A stretch of DNA of 64,000 nucleotides from Cynocephalus volans. Lineage: Eukaryota > Chordata > Mammalia > Dermoptera > Cynocephalidae. The stretch is taken from contig NC_084461.1 of the NCBI RefSeq assembly GCF_027409185.1, positions 187,152,001 through 187,216,000 of the forward strand. The letters are read 5' to 3'. Positions 36,157 through 47,830 of this stretch are shown one piece after another; the stretch's first letter is position 1, and each line of letters opens with the position of its first letter. The notes beneath the pieces were generated by a model. That model worked only from the letters and a program-made list of their open reading frames with translations, ran no database searches and was not told the DNA's origin. A program made the position numbers and the translations under genes.

Positions 36157-37681
36157 CCCTTATAAGTTTTTAATTCTGAATTTCCTGTCTTGTCACTCAG
36201 CTAAGCCTGTACATAGAACTGCTCTCTCAATCACTGCTAATAGTTGCTGTAAATAATGGGCAACAACTCCCAACAGCAAACGCTCCAGGGAAACTCTGAT
36301 TATGAAGAGTGCTTTCAGTGGTCATGGTGCTGACTTTCCTCCTTGACAGCTGAGTGAAGGGAACATTATGCCTCAGGAATGTGTACGTGAACAAGGGGCA
36401 AGAAAAAGGCTGCAAGGAAGTGACAGTCATTGGCAGGATGCAAATAAACACCCCAGTGGCAGGCCAAGAGATTAGAATGAGACGCTTTATGTTGTTCCAG
36501 ATGTCTGACATACAGGTGTAGGTGCAACACACAGATTTCCAAAACTATCTTTGCATCAAATCGTAACTGAATCATGTCCCCACACTGGTCAGATTTCTCT
36601 AATTCAGGTCTGTTAAATTGACTAGGGATCTGCTTGGAGGTGAGGTCACTGGATGTTTCCTTAAGCACAGAGTTGGATTCTCCCTGAAGCTAGCAAAACT
36701 TAAGCTTCAGGACCTCTCACTCACACAGGCCACTTCTCAGCCCTGGAAGAGGCCCCAGCCATTTTTTACTCTTAATTATGTATCTTTTTTTTTTTAAGAG
36801 GACCCACAAAATCAAATATGATTCAGACCCTCCAAAACCTAGATCTGCCCCTATGTAAGCCCAACAGTGATTTCATTTTATTCTATAACTAGCCCTGGGA
36901 GTTTGGATGTGTTTTCTCTTTATATCCCCTGCACCCTGTCTGTGTCTGACTGGGACAGTAGATAATTACATGTATGCTGGATAAATGAAGACTAAATTAC
37001 ATTAAACAGCCTTTCTTGAACACCTCTCTGTGCCAGGCATTGTGTTAGGTGCTCAGGATATAGAAATTAGTAAGATATGGCTCCTGCCACTGACGTCCCA
37101 GCCTAGCAGGGACAGCAGACATGGAACCAACATGAGGTGAGACGTGTGGTAACAGCAGCAAATTCACGGTGCAGGGGCTGCATTGAGGAAGGAGTGAAGA
37201 GCTACCAGGTGAAATTGAGCTGTGTCTGGAATGGTGACTTTGAGCTAGGGAGACAAACATGGAGGTAACAGGGAAACAGGCAGTGGGAATAGGAAGCACA
37301 AAGGTGGGGGACGTAGAATATTGTTTGAAAACTGCAGAAGCATAAAAAATAAGAGGGAAAGGAGGTGGAGGAGGTGAACCTGGGAAGGTTACAGGGGCAG
37401 TTATGAAGGCAGACTTTCCCTGCTGGGCAACAGGATGCCATAGGAGGGTGTCAAGCTGGGATGATGCGCAATCAGGTTTATATGCATGTAGAATGAGGCG
37501 AAATGTTAAAAATACTATAATGACCACTAGGTAGACAATGCACAGCTCATTCTAAGTCACCCTTCTCTTATCACTCAAGTAGAAATGTTGAAGGCCTGTC
37601 CCCACATATCACTGAGTGGGTAGAACATACTTAAGAGCACAGACTCTGACTTGAATCTCAGTCTGATCCTTAAAAATTAGG

Positions 37682-38342
37682 GGCAGGTTGTGGAGAAACT
37701 GGAACCTTCATACATTGCTGGTGGAAATGCAAAATGGTGCAGCTGCTGTGGAAAAGTCTGGAAGTTCCTCAAACGGCTAAACACAGAGTTACCATATGAT
37801 CCAGAATTTCTATACCCAAGAGAAATGAAACACACATCTAGACAGAAACCTATACGCAAATGTTCATAGTAGCCAAAACGTGGAAACAACCTAAATGCCT
37901 ATCAACTAATGGATGAGCAAAATGTAGTGTATCCACACAAGGGAATATTATTCAGCCATAAAAAGGAATAAAGGACTGATTCATGACACAATGTGGATGA
38001 ACCTTGAAGACATTATGTTAAGTGAAAAAAGCCAGACACCAAAAGTCACATATTGTAAAACTCCACTTATATGAATATGAATTTATATTTATATATATGT
38101 CCAGAACAGACAAATTCATAAGACAGAAAGCAGATTAGTAGTTGCCAAGGGTAGTGGGGGAGTGGGTATGGGGATGACTGCTGATAGGTACCAGGTTTCT
38201 TCTCAGGGTGAGGAGAATGTTCTTGAATTGGATAGTGGTGATGACTGCAAAACTGGTGAATATAGTAAAAACCACCTAAGCATATACTTTAAAAGGGTAA
38301 AATTTATGGTATGTACATTACATCCTGACTTAAGTTATAAAT
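37682..38342 (+). mobile_element. LINE-1 M 3' end
   Basis: 'gttgtggagaaactggaacc', 'aatattattcagccataaa', 'gaaaaaagccagacaccaa'. Confidence 0.85.
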
Positions 38343-38356
38343 AAGAAAAAAAAAAG

Positions 38357-38520
38357 GTTAAGTTACTCAACTTCTGTGTGCCTCAGGTTCCTTATCTGTA
38401 AAATAAGGAAAATGACTTATCCCATAAGACCGTGTACTTATCCCATAAGACTGTGGCAAGCATCATATAAGTTAATATTTACACAGCACTTAGAACAGTT
38501 TCTGGCACGTGGCCATATAA
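38357..38520 (+). repeat. MIR SINE with an internal 21-bp tandem duplication
   Basis: 'cctcaggttccttatctgta' then two copies of 'acttatcccataagac(c/t)gtg' at 38415-38435 and 38436-38456. Confidence 0.75.
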
Positions 38521-38809
38521 CTGTTTCCTAGTAGTATTAAACATATCTAACAATTTTATTAAATTAATATATTTTTCTTCTGATTGAAAAAGTGTTATAC
38601 ATTCATCATGAAATTTTTCAAAAATTTACTTATATAAAGTAGAGATCTACCTATAACTCCACATTGTTGACCCTATCCCAAAATAATCATAAGTAATAGT
38701 TTAGTGCATATGACTTGAGAATTTCTTTTATAATTGTCATTTTATATAAAATAGAATTACAATATTCATGCTTATTATTTGAAAATCTGATTTATTTCCT
38801 CTTATATCT

Positions 38810-38911
38810 TCTCTTTTATTTTTGGTGGCTGGCTGGCACAGGGATCGAACCCTTTCCCTTGGTGTTAATAGTACCCCACTCGAACCAACTGAGCTAACTG
38901 GCCAGCCCTCA
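38810..38911 (-). repeat. tRNA-Ile-derived SINE monomer
   Basis: Complement monomer; 10-bp duplication 'tcttatatct' at 38800-38809 and 38912-38921. Confidence 0.9.
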
Positions 38912-39029
38912 TCTTATATCTAGAAGATATTTTCACGTTACTACACAGACAGCCATCTTACTTTTTCTTTTCTTTTCTAAAAGCAGCATCATACCATTAC
39001 AAAAATAAAAAATAAAAATAAAATAAAAG

Positions 39030-39420
39030 CTGCATCCTGTTCCAGAGTACTGACAAGCCATCATTTAATTAATCTCCTATTAATGGACATTTGGATTGTT
39101 TCCATTTTAAAAAATATTTTCAAACAAGACACGCTTTTACTTATGTCTTGGCATACTGTGTGAGCACTTTTGTAGGCTACATTCCTAGAAATCAGAAGAT
39201 ATGATAAAATTTAATAGAGGGTAACAAATTGCTTTCCCAGAAGGTTACACTGATTTACACCCCCACCAGCAGTGGGGGAGAGTGCCTGTTTCCTATACCC
39301 TTGCCAACAATAGGCACAATCAATCATTTTTATCTTTGCTAATCTGATTTGTAAAAAATGATATCTTGTTTTCATTTGCATCTTTGATATACTAGTGAGC
39401 ATCTGCTCATAGGTTCATTG
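39030..39420 (-). mobile_element. LINE-1 M4-like fragment, antisense
   Basis: 'tattaatggacatttggatt', 'cacccccaccagcagtggg', 'gcctgtttcctatacccttg'. Confidence 0.7.
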
Positions 39421-39569
39421 GCCTTTTTTCTGTGAACTGCCTTTTCACGTTCTTTCAAACATTTCTAAACACATTTAAAATTATTTTGGATTTATCATGA
39501 AAAGGCAATTCCTTCCTAATTAAGCTGTGGTTATGAGACTTTATTATTCCTACAACTTAAAGATGCTTT

Positions 39570-39690
39570 ATGCAAGGGGTTTTATTTTGGAACAATGGAG
39601 AGGTTCTGGAACTAAACAGAAGTAATGGTGGTTGCACAAAATTGTGAACATACTAAATGCCTCAGCATTGCTCACTTTAAAATGGGTAGT
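39570..39690 (+). mobile_element. LINE-1 M 3' tail
   Basis: 'gaggttctggaactaaacag', 'aatggtggttgcacaaaatt'. Confidence 0.65.
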
Positions 39691-39693
39691 TTT

Positions 39694-39808
39694 GGGCTGG
39701 TTGGTTAGCTCGCTTGGTCAGAGCGTAGTGCCGATAACACCAGGGTCCACGGTTTGATCCCTGTACTGGCCAGATGCCAAAAGAAAAATAAATAAATAAA
39801 ATTAAAAG
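39694..39808 (+). repeat. tRNA-Ile-derived SINE monomer
   Basis: 'gggctggttggttagctcgc', 'gtactggccagatgccaaaa', (AAAT)n tail. Confidence 0.9.
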
Positions 39809-40176
39809 ATGCTTGATGCTAATTTCAGATTGATCTTCAATAGGCACAAACTCCTGTGTGGCTAAAAGTACTTCCTGCCTCTTTTCTCTGGTTAGCAACT
39901 GTTAGCAGGAACTTCAAGCCTGAGGCACACCATCCTTAATTCTCCTGCTCTACAAATTCAGTTTCTTAGGACCAGGCATATCTGTGGGATATTCTTTGTC
40001 CAAAAAGTGTGTCCATTAAAGATGATGAACAAATAATCTGAAATCTTTCTAAAACTCTTCTTTATATATTCTTTCAAGTATCTTAATAGTTTTTAAAAAT
40101 TGTGCTGGATTTCTCTTCCTACCATTTGAAAAGGCATTTCTCACTGATTTTTCCTTGTGCTTTCTGGAAAAGAATT

Positions 40177-40180
<4 letters not shown>

Positions 40181-40208
<28 letters not shown>
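40181..40208 (+). repeat. 28-base A run
   Basis: Uninterrupted A run not attached to a recognisable SINE; possibly the tail of a decayed or very short insertion. Confidence 0.8.
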
Positions 40209-40209
<1 letters not shown>

Positions 40210-40489
40210 ACCCCAGGTGGTCTGGCCTTTTGAGGCCCTATCTTGTCTGAGATGCAAGACTGTCCTCAAGCATGGGGCCAGCTGCTGTCACTTCTCTAAC
40301 TTCCTTCTCCTAGCAGGTCACCGAAGCCTTCTCACTTCCCCTTTCTCCTGTGTCCATGCCTCCTTCCAGCCACACCAAGAGGAGCCAAACCACAGGCAGA
40401 AGCAGCTCCCCTCCAGGGCTGACCAGGTAGGATCCCAAAGCCAGGGCTGCATCAGGGCCCCAGAGTGCTGAGTGGAGGACAGAGTCAGA

Positions 40490-40650
40490 GCTAGGTTCCA
40501 GGGTCAAGTCCTGCCCTGCCCTGCCCAGCTGCTTGACCTTGGCCAAGTTATGCAGCCTCCCTGGACCTCCACAGGACAATACTGTCAGGGTTGTTGAGGA
40601 CAAAATGGGAGGCAAGTGCAGGGCCTAGCGCAGAAGGTCGTACAGTACTC
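40490..40650 (+). repeat. MIR SINE (degraded)
   Basis: 'agctgcttgaccttggccaa', 'cagggttgttgaggacaaa'. Confidence 0.6.
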
Positions 40651-41189
40651 AGTGTTCATCATGAGGTGCAGACCCTGGCACCACAGATGTGGGATAACTT
40701 GGGAAGCTTTGGGTACCCTGGGCTTGGTCCTTCCACCTCCATCTACACTTCCCCTCTGGAGTCTTCTCTTAAACCCTCCTGAGCTCTTGACCTCCAATCC
40801 AGCCTCCCCATGACCTCCATACTCAAGAGTGTAATTTGTGTCCTCCCACACAGATGATGAGGCAGCACCTACACTTCCCTTGTCCAAACTCTGACTCGAT
40901 GTGTCTTGAAACTGTGCTTGCCCTTGTCTTCCTCATGTCATAAAGGTCAGCTCCATTCTCCAGGCTGCTCAGCTGAAACCTCTGAGGTGTGTGAGGAAGC
41001 CTGCATGCTCACTCTATCGGCACATCCCTTTAACTCCGTCTGCCGGACACCCCTGGAGCCTGACCCTTCCCCTGCTAAGCCTCAGGCCCAGCCACCATCA
41101 TCTCTCACAATAGCCGTGGAGCACTGCTTCTGCCTGTGCACCCCAGAGGGTGGTCCCCATACCAAAGCCAGACATCATTCTCAAATGTG

Positions 41190-41730
41190 ACCCACAACAT
41201 GTTTTTTTCCTGCTCAAAACCCTCCACTAGCTCTTGTCTCACTCAGAGAAGAGCTGGAGTCCCTGTGGTGTGGCACGCAGGTGACCTATCTGCACCTCTG
41301 TGATTCACTTTCCACGCTCTCTTCCTTGCCCCCTCCACTCCAGCCATGAAGCCTTCCTGGCATTTCTCAAACCCCAAACACCTCTCTCTTTGGTCCTTTC
41401 ACACTTGCTGATCTTCTGTCTGGACACCTTTTCCTCCAACTATGTGGCTTGCTCCCTCACTTCCTTCAAGTCTCTGTTCAGATGTCACCCACACTCAGAG
41501 GCCTGCACTGCTGCCCCTCTGTCTCCAGGACTCCCGATCTTTTTACTCTGCTGTTTCCAATTTTTTTTGCATGGCACTAGCTACATGTTTGATTGTATAT
41601 CCCTCCTCTACTAAAGTGTAAACTCCGCGATGATGGAAACATTTTGTTTTCATCCCCATCTTCAGCACCTGGCACAGTACCTAGTTCATGTACAGAATGA
41701 ACAGATAAATGCTATCATTATAAAAACTCC
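41190..41730 (+). repeat. L2 3' region
   Basis: 'tcaagtctctgttcagatgt', 'actaaagtgtaaactccgcg', 'cacctggcacagtacctagt' in L2 order. Confidence 0.8.
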
Positions 41731-41884
41731 TCTGAGAGCCAAGATTAAGAAAAATCAAACAATTGGTAGTTGTCGTCATGAGAGAAGAACAGACTTTAGA
41801 GTATCAGCAACTTTTCCAGGGCCCCTGGGTCTGTTCCTTCATTGATTCACAGGCACTGAGCTCTGGGTACCTTACCACCACGCA

Positions 41885-42010
41885 GTGCTGGGCTTAGGGG
41901 CAAGGGATCCAGGTCTGCATCCTGCCTCTGGCACTTCCTGGCCATGCGACCTTGGTTGAGAAGTACTTATGTTACCTGTGCCTCAGTTTCGTGTGCAAAG
42001 TGAGGAGGAT
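41885..42010 (+). repeat. MIR SINE
   Basis: 'ctggcacttcctggccatgc', 'gtgcctcagtttcgtgtgca'. Confidence 0.75.
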
Positions 42011-42115
42011 AGTAGCAGTAGCCAAGCTGCTCGCATATCCTTAAGTTGAGACTTGAAATAGGCTGGGGCTGAGAAACTGACTTACACACATCAGTGGGAA
42101 GCTTCCAGTGCTTAC

Positions 42116-42300
42116 CTGCACATTTTGGTGGTAGAATTAAAAAGTTTCACTTTGTAGCTGCTGTTGCAAATAAGCAGGAAGAGTTCCTTGGTGAGCGGCG
42201 GGTACCAGACCATACAGGTGGGGTAGCTGCCCTGGTCAGTTCGATGAATATCCAGGACTTCCAGGTGGTCTTTGTGGCTTTTGCGAAGATTATATTCGAT
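42116..42300 (-). CDS. CFAP251: CFAP251 exon 10 of 17 (residues 436-496)
   Basis: A 185-base exon. The acceptor is TTCTCTGCAG before ATCGAA and the donor is TGCAG followed by GTAAGC. It starts in phase 0 and ends with AG of Arg497. It encodes [19 protein letters not shown], then [20 protein letters not shown] and [36 protein letters not shown] is a divergent WD blade. The junction with exon 9 reads DRLL-IEYN, closing the earlier blade. It is separated from exon 11 by a 6.1-kb intron. Confidence 0.96.
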
Positions 42301-42484
42301 CTGCAGAGAAGCCCAAATGGACATGCTTGAGGAACTGGCTGAATGAAAAGCTCAGCTAAGTAGCCCTTAGCTTCAGTTGACAGCCTTCATAACGGTCAGT
42401 CCATAGTCTATTCTGGGGGGAGACAGTATCAGGTACCCTAAAAGAAGCCTTGCCTAGACCTTACAGCTATTAAAAGTTATCATC

Positions 42485-42715
42485 ATTGAGTATTCACTAT
42501 GAGCAAGAGGATGAGCTAAGTGCTCTAAAGACATCATGCCATTTAACCTCATGACGCCCCTGCAAAGTGGTACTGTGGTGCCCATTTTACAGACGAGAAA
42601 AAAGATGCTCAGAGATGTTCAGAGTGGCTTGCCCAAGGTCACACAGCTAAGAAGTGGTAGAGTAAAAATTCAAATTTAGGTTCACCAACTCCAAAACCTG
42701 GACTCTTACAGTTAT
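42485..42715 (-). repeat. MIR SINE
   Basis: 'cccattttacagacgagaaa', 'cccaaggtcacacagctaag'. Confidence 0.85.
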
Positions 42716-42871
42716 GTCATACTGTGTCACTCACCATTATCTTACCATTATCTTAGGAATGCTTCAAGAGTAGAAACTAATTTATATCTAAATCTCAGCA
42801 CTTGATAAATTAGCAGTCACAAATTAGCAGCCTGTTGAATTTGGCCCACAGGTATGTTTTGGTGGGCAGAT

Positions 42872-42962
42872 CAGGATGGATGAATGGATGGAATAAAGGA
42901 AGGAAGGGGAGGAAAGGAAGTGGGGGGTGGAGAGGAGGGAGGGAGAGAGGAAGGAAACATAT
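42872..42962 (+). repeat. Purine-rich GGAA/GATG simple repeat
   Basis: 'ggatggatgaatggatgg' followed by a nearly pure purine tract of GGAA and GAGG units. Confidence 0.75.
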
Positions 42963-43437
42963 ATTGATTCATTGACTTTGAATCCTTTCCCCTGGATCCT
43001 AGAACACCATGTTTGCCACCATCCCTGCCTTTCCCTCTCATCTCTCATCTTCTACTAGTTTTTGCTTTTAGGTAACAGCCTGGTCCCAACCCTCTGGACA
43101 AAAATAAAGTGTTAGTAAGTGTTGGCTCCCCAAATGTATACTGGGAGGCGAGAGTGGCTGAGTTTTCCATGCTGTCGGGAACACCACCTCCCCTTGCCTT
43201 TCTATTGGCCACTTTCCAGAAGCCTCCTCAGGAAGGACAAGAATCCCTATGCAGTGTAACAGCCATGTTAAGGCAAAATGCTGACTTTGGAGAAGATTAT
43301 GTTACTTTGTTGTACACTCACTTTCTACAGCAAACACACCTACCAAGGACCTGGTGCTATGTAAGATGCCAGGGAAATAACAAGAATGAGACACACACAG
43401 CCCTGGTGACCAGGTAAAGGAAAACTGAACAGCTCAC

Positions 43438-43611
43438 CAACAGCCTGTCTCTCCCGAGGCTCAGCAGTCTAGGCTCATTGCTATCCAGATGAACCCCAAA
43501 CAGGAGACTTTGGATGCTTTTGTGATGAGAGCGAAGTCTTGCTAAATATTCCCAGATCCTTTGTCCATTTTTGACTATCACCATGTAAACAGCCACAGTA
43601 AAACTTACATC
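43438..43611 (-). CDS. CFAP251: CFAP251 exon 9 of 17 (residues 378-435)
   Basis: A 174-base, phase 0-0 exon of 58 codons. The acceptor is CACATTCAG before GATGTA and the donor is TTG followed by GTGAGC. It encodes [16 protein letters not shown], then [21 protein letters not shown] and [22 protein letters not shown] closes the blade opened in exon 8. [11 protein letters not shown]...[12 protein letters not shown] is the next blade, with the His-x-x-Ser-I pattern typical of WD strand a. It is a frame-neutral exon like its neighbours 1-4. Confidence 0.96.
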
Positions 43612-44464
43612 CTGAATGTGAGCAAAAGAGTGGATATTATTCCTTTTTTAATTCTGTAACTTAATAATCATTATTTTTTCATACTAATTTTGCTTTTAGA
43701 ATAGTTTATCCAAAAAAAAACTTTAGTCTACTGAAGCAAGTAGTAAAACAATGCCCATTTTGCAGATGAGAAAATTAAGGTTGAAAGTAGATAACTTATG
43801 AAGGTAGTGGAGGGAGAATGTATTTATCTGATGTTATGGTCTGACTCTCTTTTTCAAGTCCCTACCTCATTCCCTGTGGAAAACCAAGAGTCTGACACTT
43901 TTTGCCTTTGTATTCCCTTCTCTTTGTCCAGTTACATAAAATAAAGATATGATTTTTTTAAAAAACGTATGATGGCTGAGAGTGAACAGGTGGGAGTAGG
44001 AGAGCCCAGCCTGCGGGGACACGGTGCCTGAGCTGCGTGCACCAGCACTGTGCTGGGGTGGCTTCTGGCTTTAAAGCATTGTATACACAAAGCATGAGGA
44101 GAGACGGGTTTAAATGAATGAAGATGCAGCTTTTCCCCTCCTGATGTAAAGACAGACCAAGAGAATTGGCAGGAGGGAGAGGTCAGGGGTCTGAGAAACT
44201 CTTTCCTAAAATCACCAGCCCTATTCACAAAGGAAGGAACAGAATCTGAAACACTGGTGGAGGACGCTGCTTTGAGATCAATGAGAATGTCATCCTGTCA
44301 AAAATCAGAGGGAAAGATGAAGGAATGGAAGCAGAAACAGAGTTCCCCAAACCTAACAAACCGACATGAGCCACCAGGGCAGCGGCATCCCAGTCTGGAA
44401 GTTCTGACGCACTGGTCTTCTTTTCGGACAAAAATCCTCCGACCTCTCCCACCTCTTTCTCTTT

Positions 44465-44625
44465 GTATAACAGCTTTATTGAGATATAATTCATATACCA
44501 CATGATCCACCCACTTAAAACGTACAATCAATGGTTTTTAGTATATGGACAGAATTATGCATCCATCACCACAACTTTAGAGCATCTTCATCACCCCAAA
44601 AAGAAACCCCCACTTCCACCAGCCC
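44465..44625 (-). mobile_element. LINE-1 M fragment, antisense
   Basis: 'tttattgagatataattcat', 'ccatcaccacaactttagag'; it lies 65 bases downstream of exon 8. Confidence 0.75.
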
Positions 44626-44689
44626 CTCTTTCTTTTGGTTTTAAATAGGGTTGCTGAGCCACTGGACAGCCATCATAGAAAATACTTAC

Positions 44690-44841
44690 AGCAGTTGCCA
44701 TATACTGGGAGTCATGGGAGAAGCTTATATGAGTCACACTGGTTCTGGAATATTTGAAAGGCTCTGGGATTTCACTTTCTAAAGACATTGCATCAAGAAT
44801 GTAAACTGTCCCCTCTGTGAAGCCAGCTCCAAGAAGGGCTC
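44690..44841 (-). CDS. CFAP251: CFAP251 exon 8 of 17 (residues 328-377)
   Basis: A 152-base exon. The acceptor is CATTTCAG before GAGCCC and the donor is GCT followed by GTAAGT. It completes Gly327 and ends in phase 0. It encodes [19 protein letters not shown], then [38 protein letters not shown] is a WD blade c/d pair, and [15 protein letters not shown] begins the next. The Met-initiated open frame that reads through the acceptor is an intron artefact, because the residues before GALLG are not conserved family sequence. Confidence 0.96.
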
Positions 44842-45178
44842 CTGAAATGACAAGCCAGAGAATAATGATGGAAAAGGACTTCATGCACTCAAGAAATATC
44901 AAGTCCATGCCAGGCTTTGTTCTGGTGCAGAGGAGACATATATGAACACAACAATATCCTTATGTGGAGAAATAAACTAAAAAGTGTGACACTTTGGGAT
45001 GAGCACTCTGTAGTAGGGCCAGAGTGCTGCGGGACCCTGAGAGAGAAGGTATCTCACTTAGCCTGGTAGGAAAGGTCGGTTCTGGAGAAACTTCCTGGAG
45101 CTGTAACAGGCAAAGGCATAGCCCCTTTGGGTCTGTTTTCAATTTGGAAGTGATGATAGGCTGATAAAATGAAAATAC

Positions 45179-45429
45179 CTTCAGGGTTGTAGGTCAGACT
45201 CTGGACTCCAAGCCCCTTCTCAAAGACCCTGCTGAAAAGGTATATTTTCTTTTCATAATCCCACACTTTGATCATCCCACAGACACTTCCAATGGCGATG
45301 AGGGATTGATATGGGTGGCATGAGATGGCACAAATGGCATCCTTGGGCTCTTTGAATAACTTCTCAAGTTTGGTCCCATCTGTCGTTAAGTGGTACACCG
45401 TGGCATCAGATGTTCCAATGACAAGATTC
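45179..45429 (-). CDS. CFAP251: CFAP251 exon 7 of 17 (residues 244-326)
   Basis: At 251 bases this is the largest exon in the window. The acceptor is GGCAAACAG before GAATCT and the donor is GAAG followed by GTATTT. It enters with one base of Arg243 and leaves with one base of Gly327. It encodes [18 protein letters not shown], then [28 protein letters not shown] and [12 protein letters not shown]. That spans nearly two WD blades: strand d YHLTTD of one, then a complete [11 protein letters not shown]...IKVWDY blade. The open frame runs past the donor into intron sequence, but conservation with human stops at NPEG. Confidence 0.96.
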
Positions 45430-46171
45430 CTGTTTGCCAAGGAGAGACCAGACAGTATCAGTGTTTGCAGGAAATGGGGCATGCCAGCTATTCTGCTTCT
45501 AATTGCACATGAAACGTCTCTGTCGTCTGTAATTTAGTGACATTATTAACCCAACATCTCCAAAAATATACCACCAATACCCAACAGCCTCCATTTGCAA
45601 GTGAAAGAGCCCACTTTTCTACATGTAAATTGAGTCATTAAGTATGCAGATGGACAGTCAGTTGTACAATTAGCTAATCTGCACATGCAAATATTCATTT
45701 GTGTATGCAAATATGGAGTTTGGTGCACACATACAGATGTGCCTGTAAATACTGCAAGGGTAATTAAGCAGACTCACAGATAATTCAGTCTTGAAATGTT
45801 ATGGCTATTAATTATTTAATGACTTTAACCGCAGTGGTTAGGACAAGCTCAGTTTAGAGAAAAGAGATCAGTCCATAGTAAAGAACTTCAGACTCAACAG
45901 AGATAAGAGCTCAGGGATAAGAACTTCCCAGCTTCCAGTCACTAATGATTCTTATATTAAAATAATGTTTAAAAATTTAGAAAATCAAATGGTGACTGTA
46001 ATCAGCCTAGGATATTCATCTAAAGCTAGGAAAGGATTGACTAGGAAGGCCAGCTCTCTCTTTTTCATATCCCAGGAGCAAGATGAACATTCCACTGCAC
46101 ACAAACAAAAAGAAGACATCAATCAATCATTTTTTTGACCATTCAAATGACTAGATTCATTAACAACTTAC

Positions 46172-46363
46172 CTTACAATAAAAAGGTCACCTTTTAAAGT
46201 GCAGTCTGGAGGAAAGTTTGATTTCTCCGTAAGAGTTGCCGGGGTCTTTGAAAAGGACAGAGTTCTTATGGAGTTCAGTTTGAAGTGACTGTACCAGTTA
46301 ACAATGGACAGGGTGTGATCATAGAACTTAATGTTGCCCTTAATGTCACCTGTGACAATGTAG
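46172..46363 (-). CDS. CFAP251: CFAP251 exon 6 of 17 (residues 180-242)
   Basis: A 192-base exon. The acceptor is CCATTTCAG before CTACAT and the donor is GTAAG followed by GTAAGT. It completes the split Ser and ends in AG of Arg243. It encodes [19 protein letters not shown], then [20 protein letters not shown] and a loop with [33 protein letters not shown] is a clear WD-repeat blade. The Pro-rich SNFPPD loop between strands is a family-specific insertion recalled from human CFAP251. The exon contains several in-frame Met-free segments, so it is not an obvious open frame by itself. Confidence 0.95.
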
Positions 46364-46399
46364 CTGAAATGGAGAATAACATCAGTTTGTTAAACAGCA

Positions 46400-46760
46400 G
46401 TAATAACCAGTACTATCTATTGAATACCTAATTATATGCCAGGCTCTGGACTCTAGGAATTATAAAAACTACATTAACACTGTCCAATAAGGCTGATTTT
46501 ACTGTTATCCTACTTTACATCTACAAAACTAAAGCTTAGAGAAGTAAAAAATTTGCTCAAGGCCTAAGGTTGCCAGATTTAGCAAATAACAATACAAGGT
46601 GCCCAGTTAAACTGGAATCTCAGATAAGCAATGACTAATCTTTTAGTATAAGTATATCCCAAATATTGCATGGGACATACTTGTATCTGGCAACCCTATC
46701 AGGGCCATGTGGCTAGACTATGCAGAGAATCCAGGTGTATCCAAAGCAAAGTCCATGCTT
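46400..46760 (-). repeat. MIR SINE split by a hAT MITE
   Basis: 'tgaatacctaattatatgcc' and 'tagagaagtaaaaaatttgc' on the left, 'catgtggctagactatgcag' on the right. Confidence 0.75.
46565..46698. mobile_element. Palindromic hAT MITE (MER53-like) with 8-bp target duplication
   Basis: Ends 'taaggttgccagat' and 'atctggcaaccctat' are inverted, and internal 'gtatatccc/gggacatac' arms pair. Flanked by 'tcaaggcc' (46557-46564) and 'tcagggcc' (46699-46706), 7 of 8 identical. The family name is from memory. Confidence 0.75.
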
Positions 46761-47589
46761 TCTGATACACTCTTCCCTGCCCTCCAAGATCAGCCATATA
46801 TGATGGCAGTGGGCAGTGATTTACATTCTCTGCCATAAGACTGCAGATGACAATAGAGAGAGTTGCTCTACCAGCACTCTGAAGTCACACAGGCTGGCAA
46901 TGGGACACAAGCCGCTTTATAGGAAGGCACTGATGTTAGAGAGATCATAAAACCCTACCCAGTCATCACAGCCAAAGGCAGTGCTGCGTGACAAAATGGG
47001 TTTTATATCCAGTCCTCAGATCCATCCAAATGGGTTTGTTTTTTTAAAACTCTGACATAATTCTAATCATGGGGGGGAGTAGGGAGATAAATTTTCTCTT
47101 ATATATGCAGAGTGTTTAAATGAGGTTTCTGATTAATAAGCAAGGCAGGTGGGCAGAGTAATTGGCTAGAACATCTTTCACTGCCCTCTGCTGGACAGAA
47201 GCAGCAAAACTGGCCAAGAATTCTCAGAGACCTTTTCCTTCCTGGGCTATATAGGTCCTGGTGGGGTTTTATTTAACACGGATGCAGGAAAACCCAGGCC
47301 TGGTCTTCACTGGTTCCTAACCTCCAGCTCATTAAAAGTTGACCGTATCATCAATTGCAGTTCTACTACTGTCTTTTCGCATCACTGAGTGAGGATGACA
47401 ATTTGCATTTCTCTTTGTAAAACCATGCCAGGACCTCACTGTTCCCCTGCATCAAAAAAAAGGAAATGAAAGCAAATGGGCTTTTTGAAAGTAGATGGCA
47501 CAGTGACTCCAACCATATTGGGCAGCGTCCTCATCATTAGGCAATTTTCTCTACACTTTTGAGAACTCTGCTCACACACTAATGATGGC

Positions 47590-47830
47590 TGCCATTTACC
47601 TCAGGCTCCCCTGTGCCAGACTGTGTGCTAAGAGTGTCACATGTCTTGTCTCGGAAAATCCAAAGATAGCTCTGAGAGAAACAGTATTGTTATGCCCATT
47701 TTACAGAAGGGACAATGGAGGTTCAGCAAGGTTAAGTCTCCTGTTCAAGGTCATGCAGCAAGAAAGGGATGCAGCTGGAATGCGAACCCTGTTCTATCAG
47801 AGGCTTTCAATTATCATCTGTGAGTCCTCA
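47590..47830 (-). repeat. MIR SINE
   Basis: 'ctgtgccagactgtgtgcta', 'gcccattttacagaaggga', 'caaggtcatgcagcaagaaa'. Confidence 0.85.

Larger units (their letters stand above)
35967..42115 (-). other. CFAP251: CFAP251 intron 10, 6.1 kb
   Basis: It carries three monomer SINEs (36058, 38810, 39694), an L1 3' end (37682-38342), an antisense L1 piece (39030-39420), an L2 copy (41190-41730), an L2/MIR-like antisense tract (about 37000-37450), MIRs and a 28-base A run. 40210-40480 and 40650-41190 are GC-richer than their surroundings but show no gene signal. Confidence 0.75.

Noticed and set aside
37045..37527. 160-codon minus-strand open frame
   Set aside because: It covers an L2/MIR-like antisense tract and its protein resembles no family; it is not bordered by splice sites that keep CFAP251 phase.
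45054..45482. Longer open frame around exon 7
   Set aside because: Residues outside 45179-45429 read through both splice sites into intron; the conserved family sequence stops at the splice sites.
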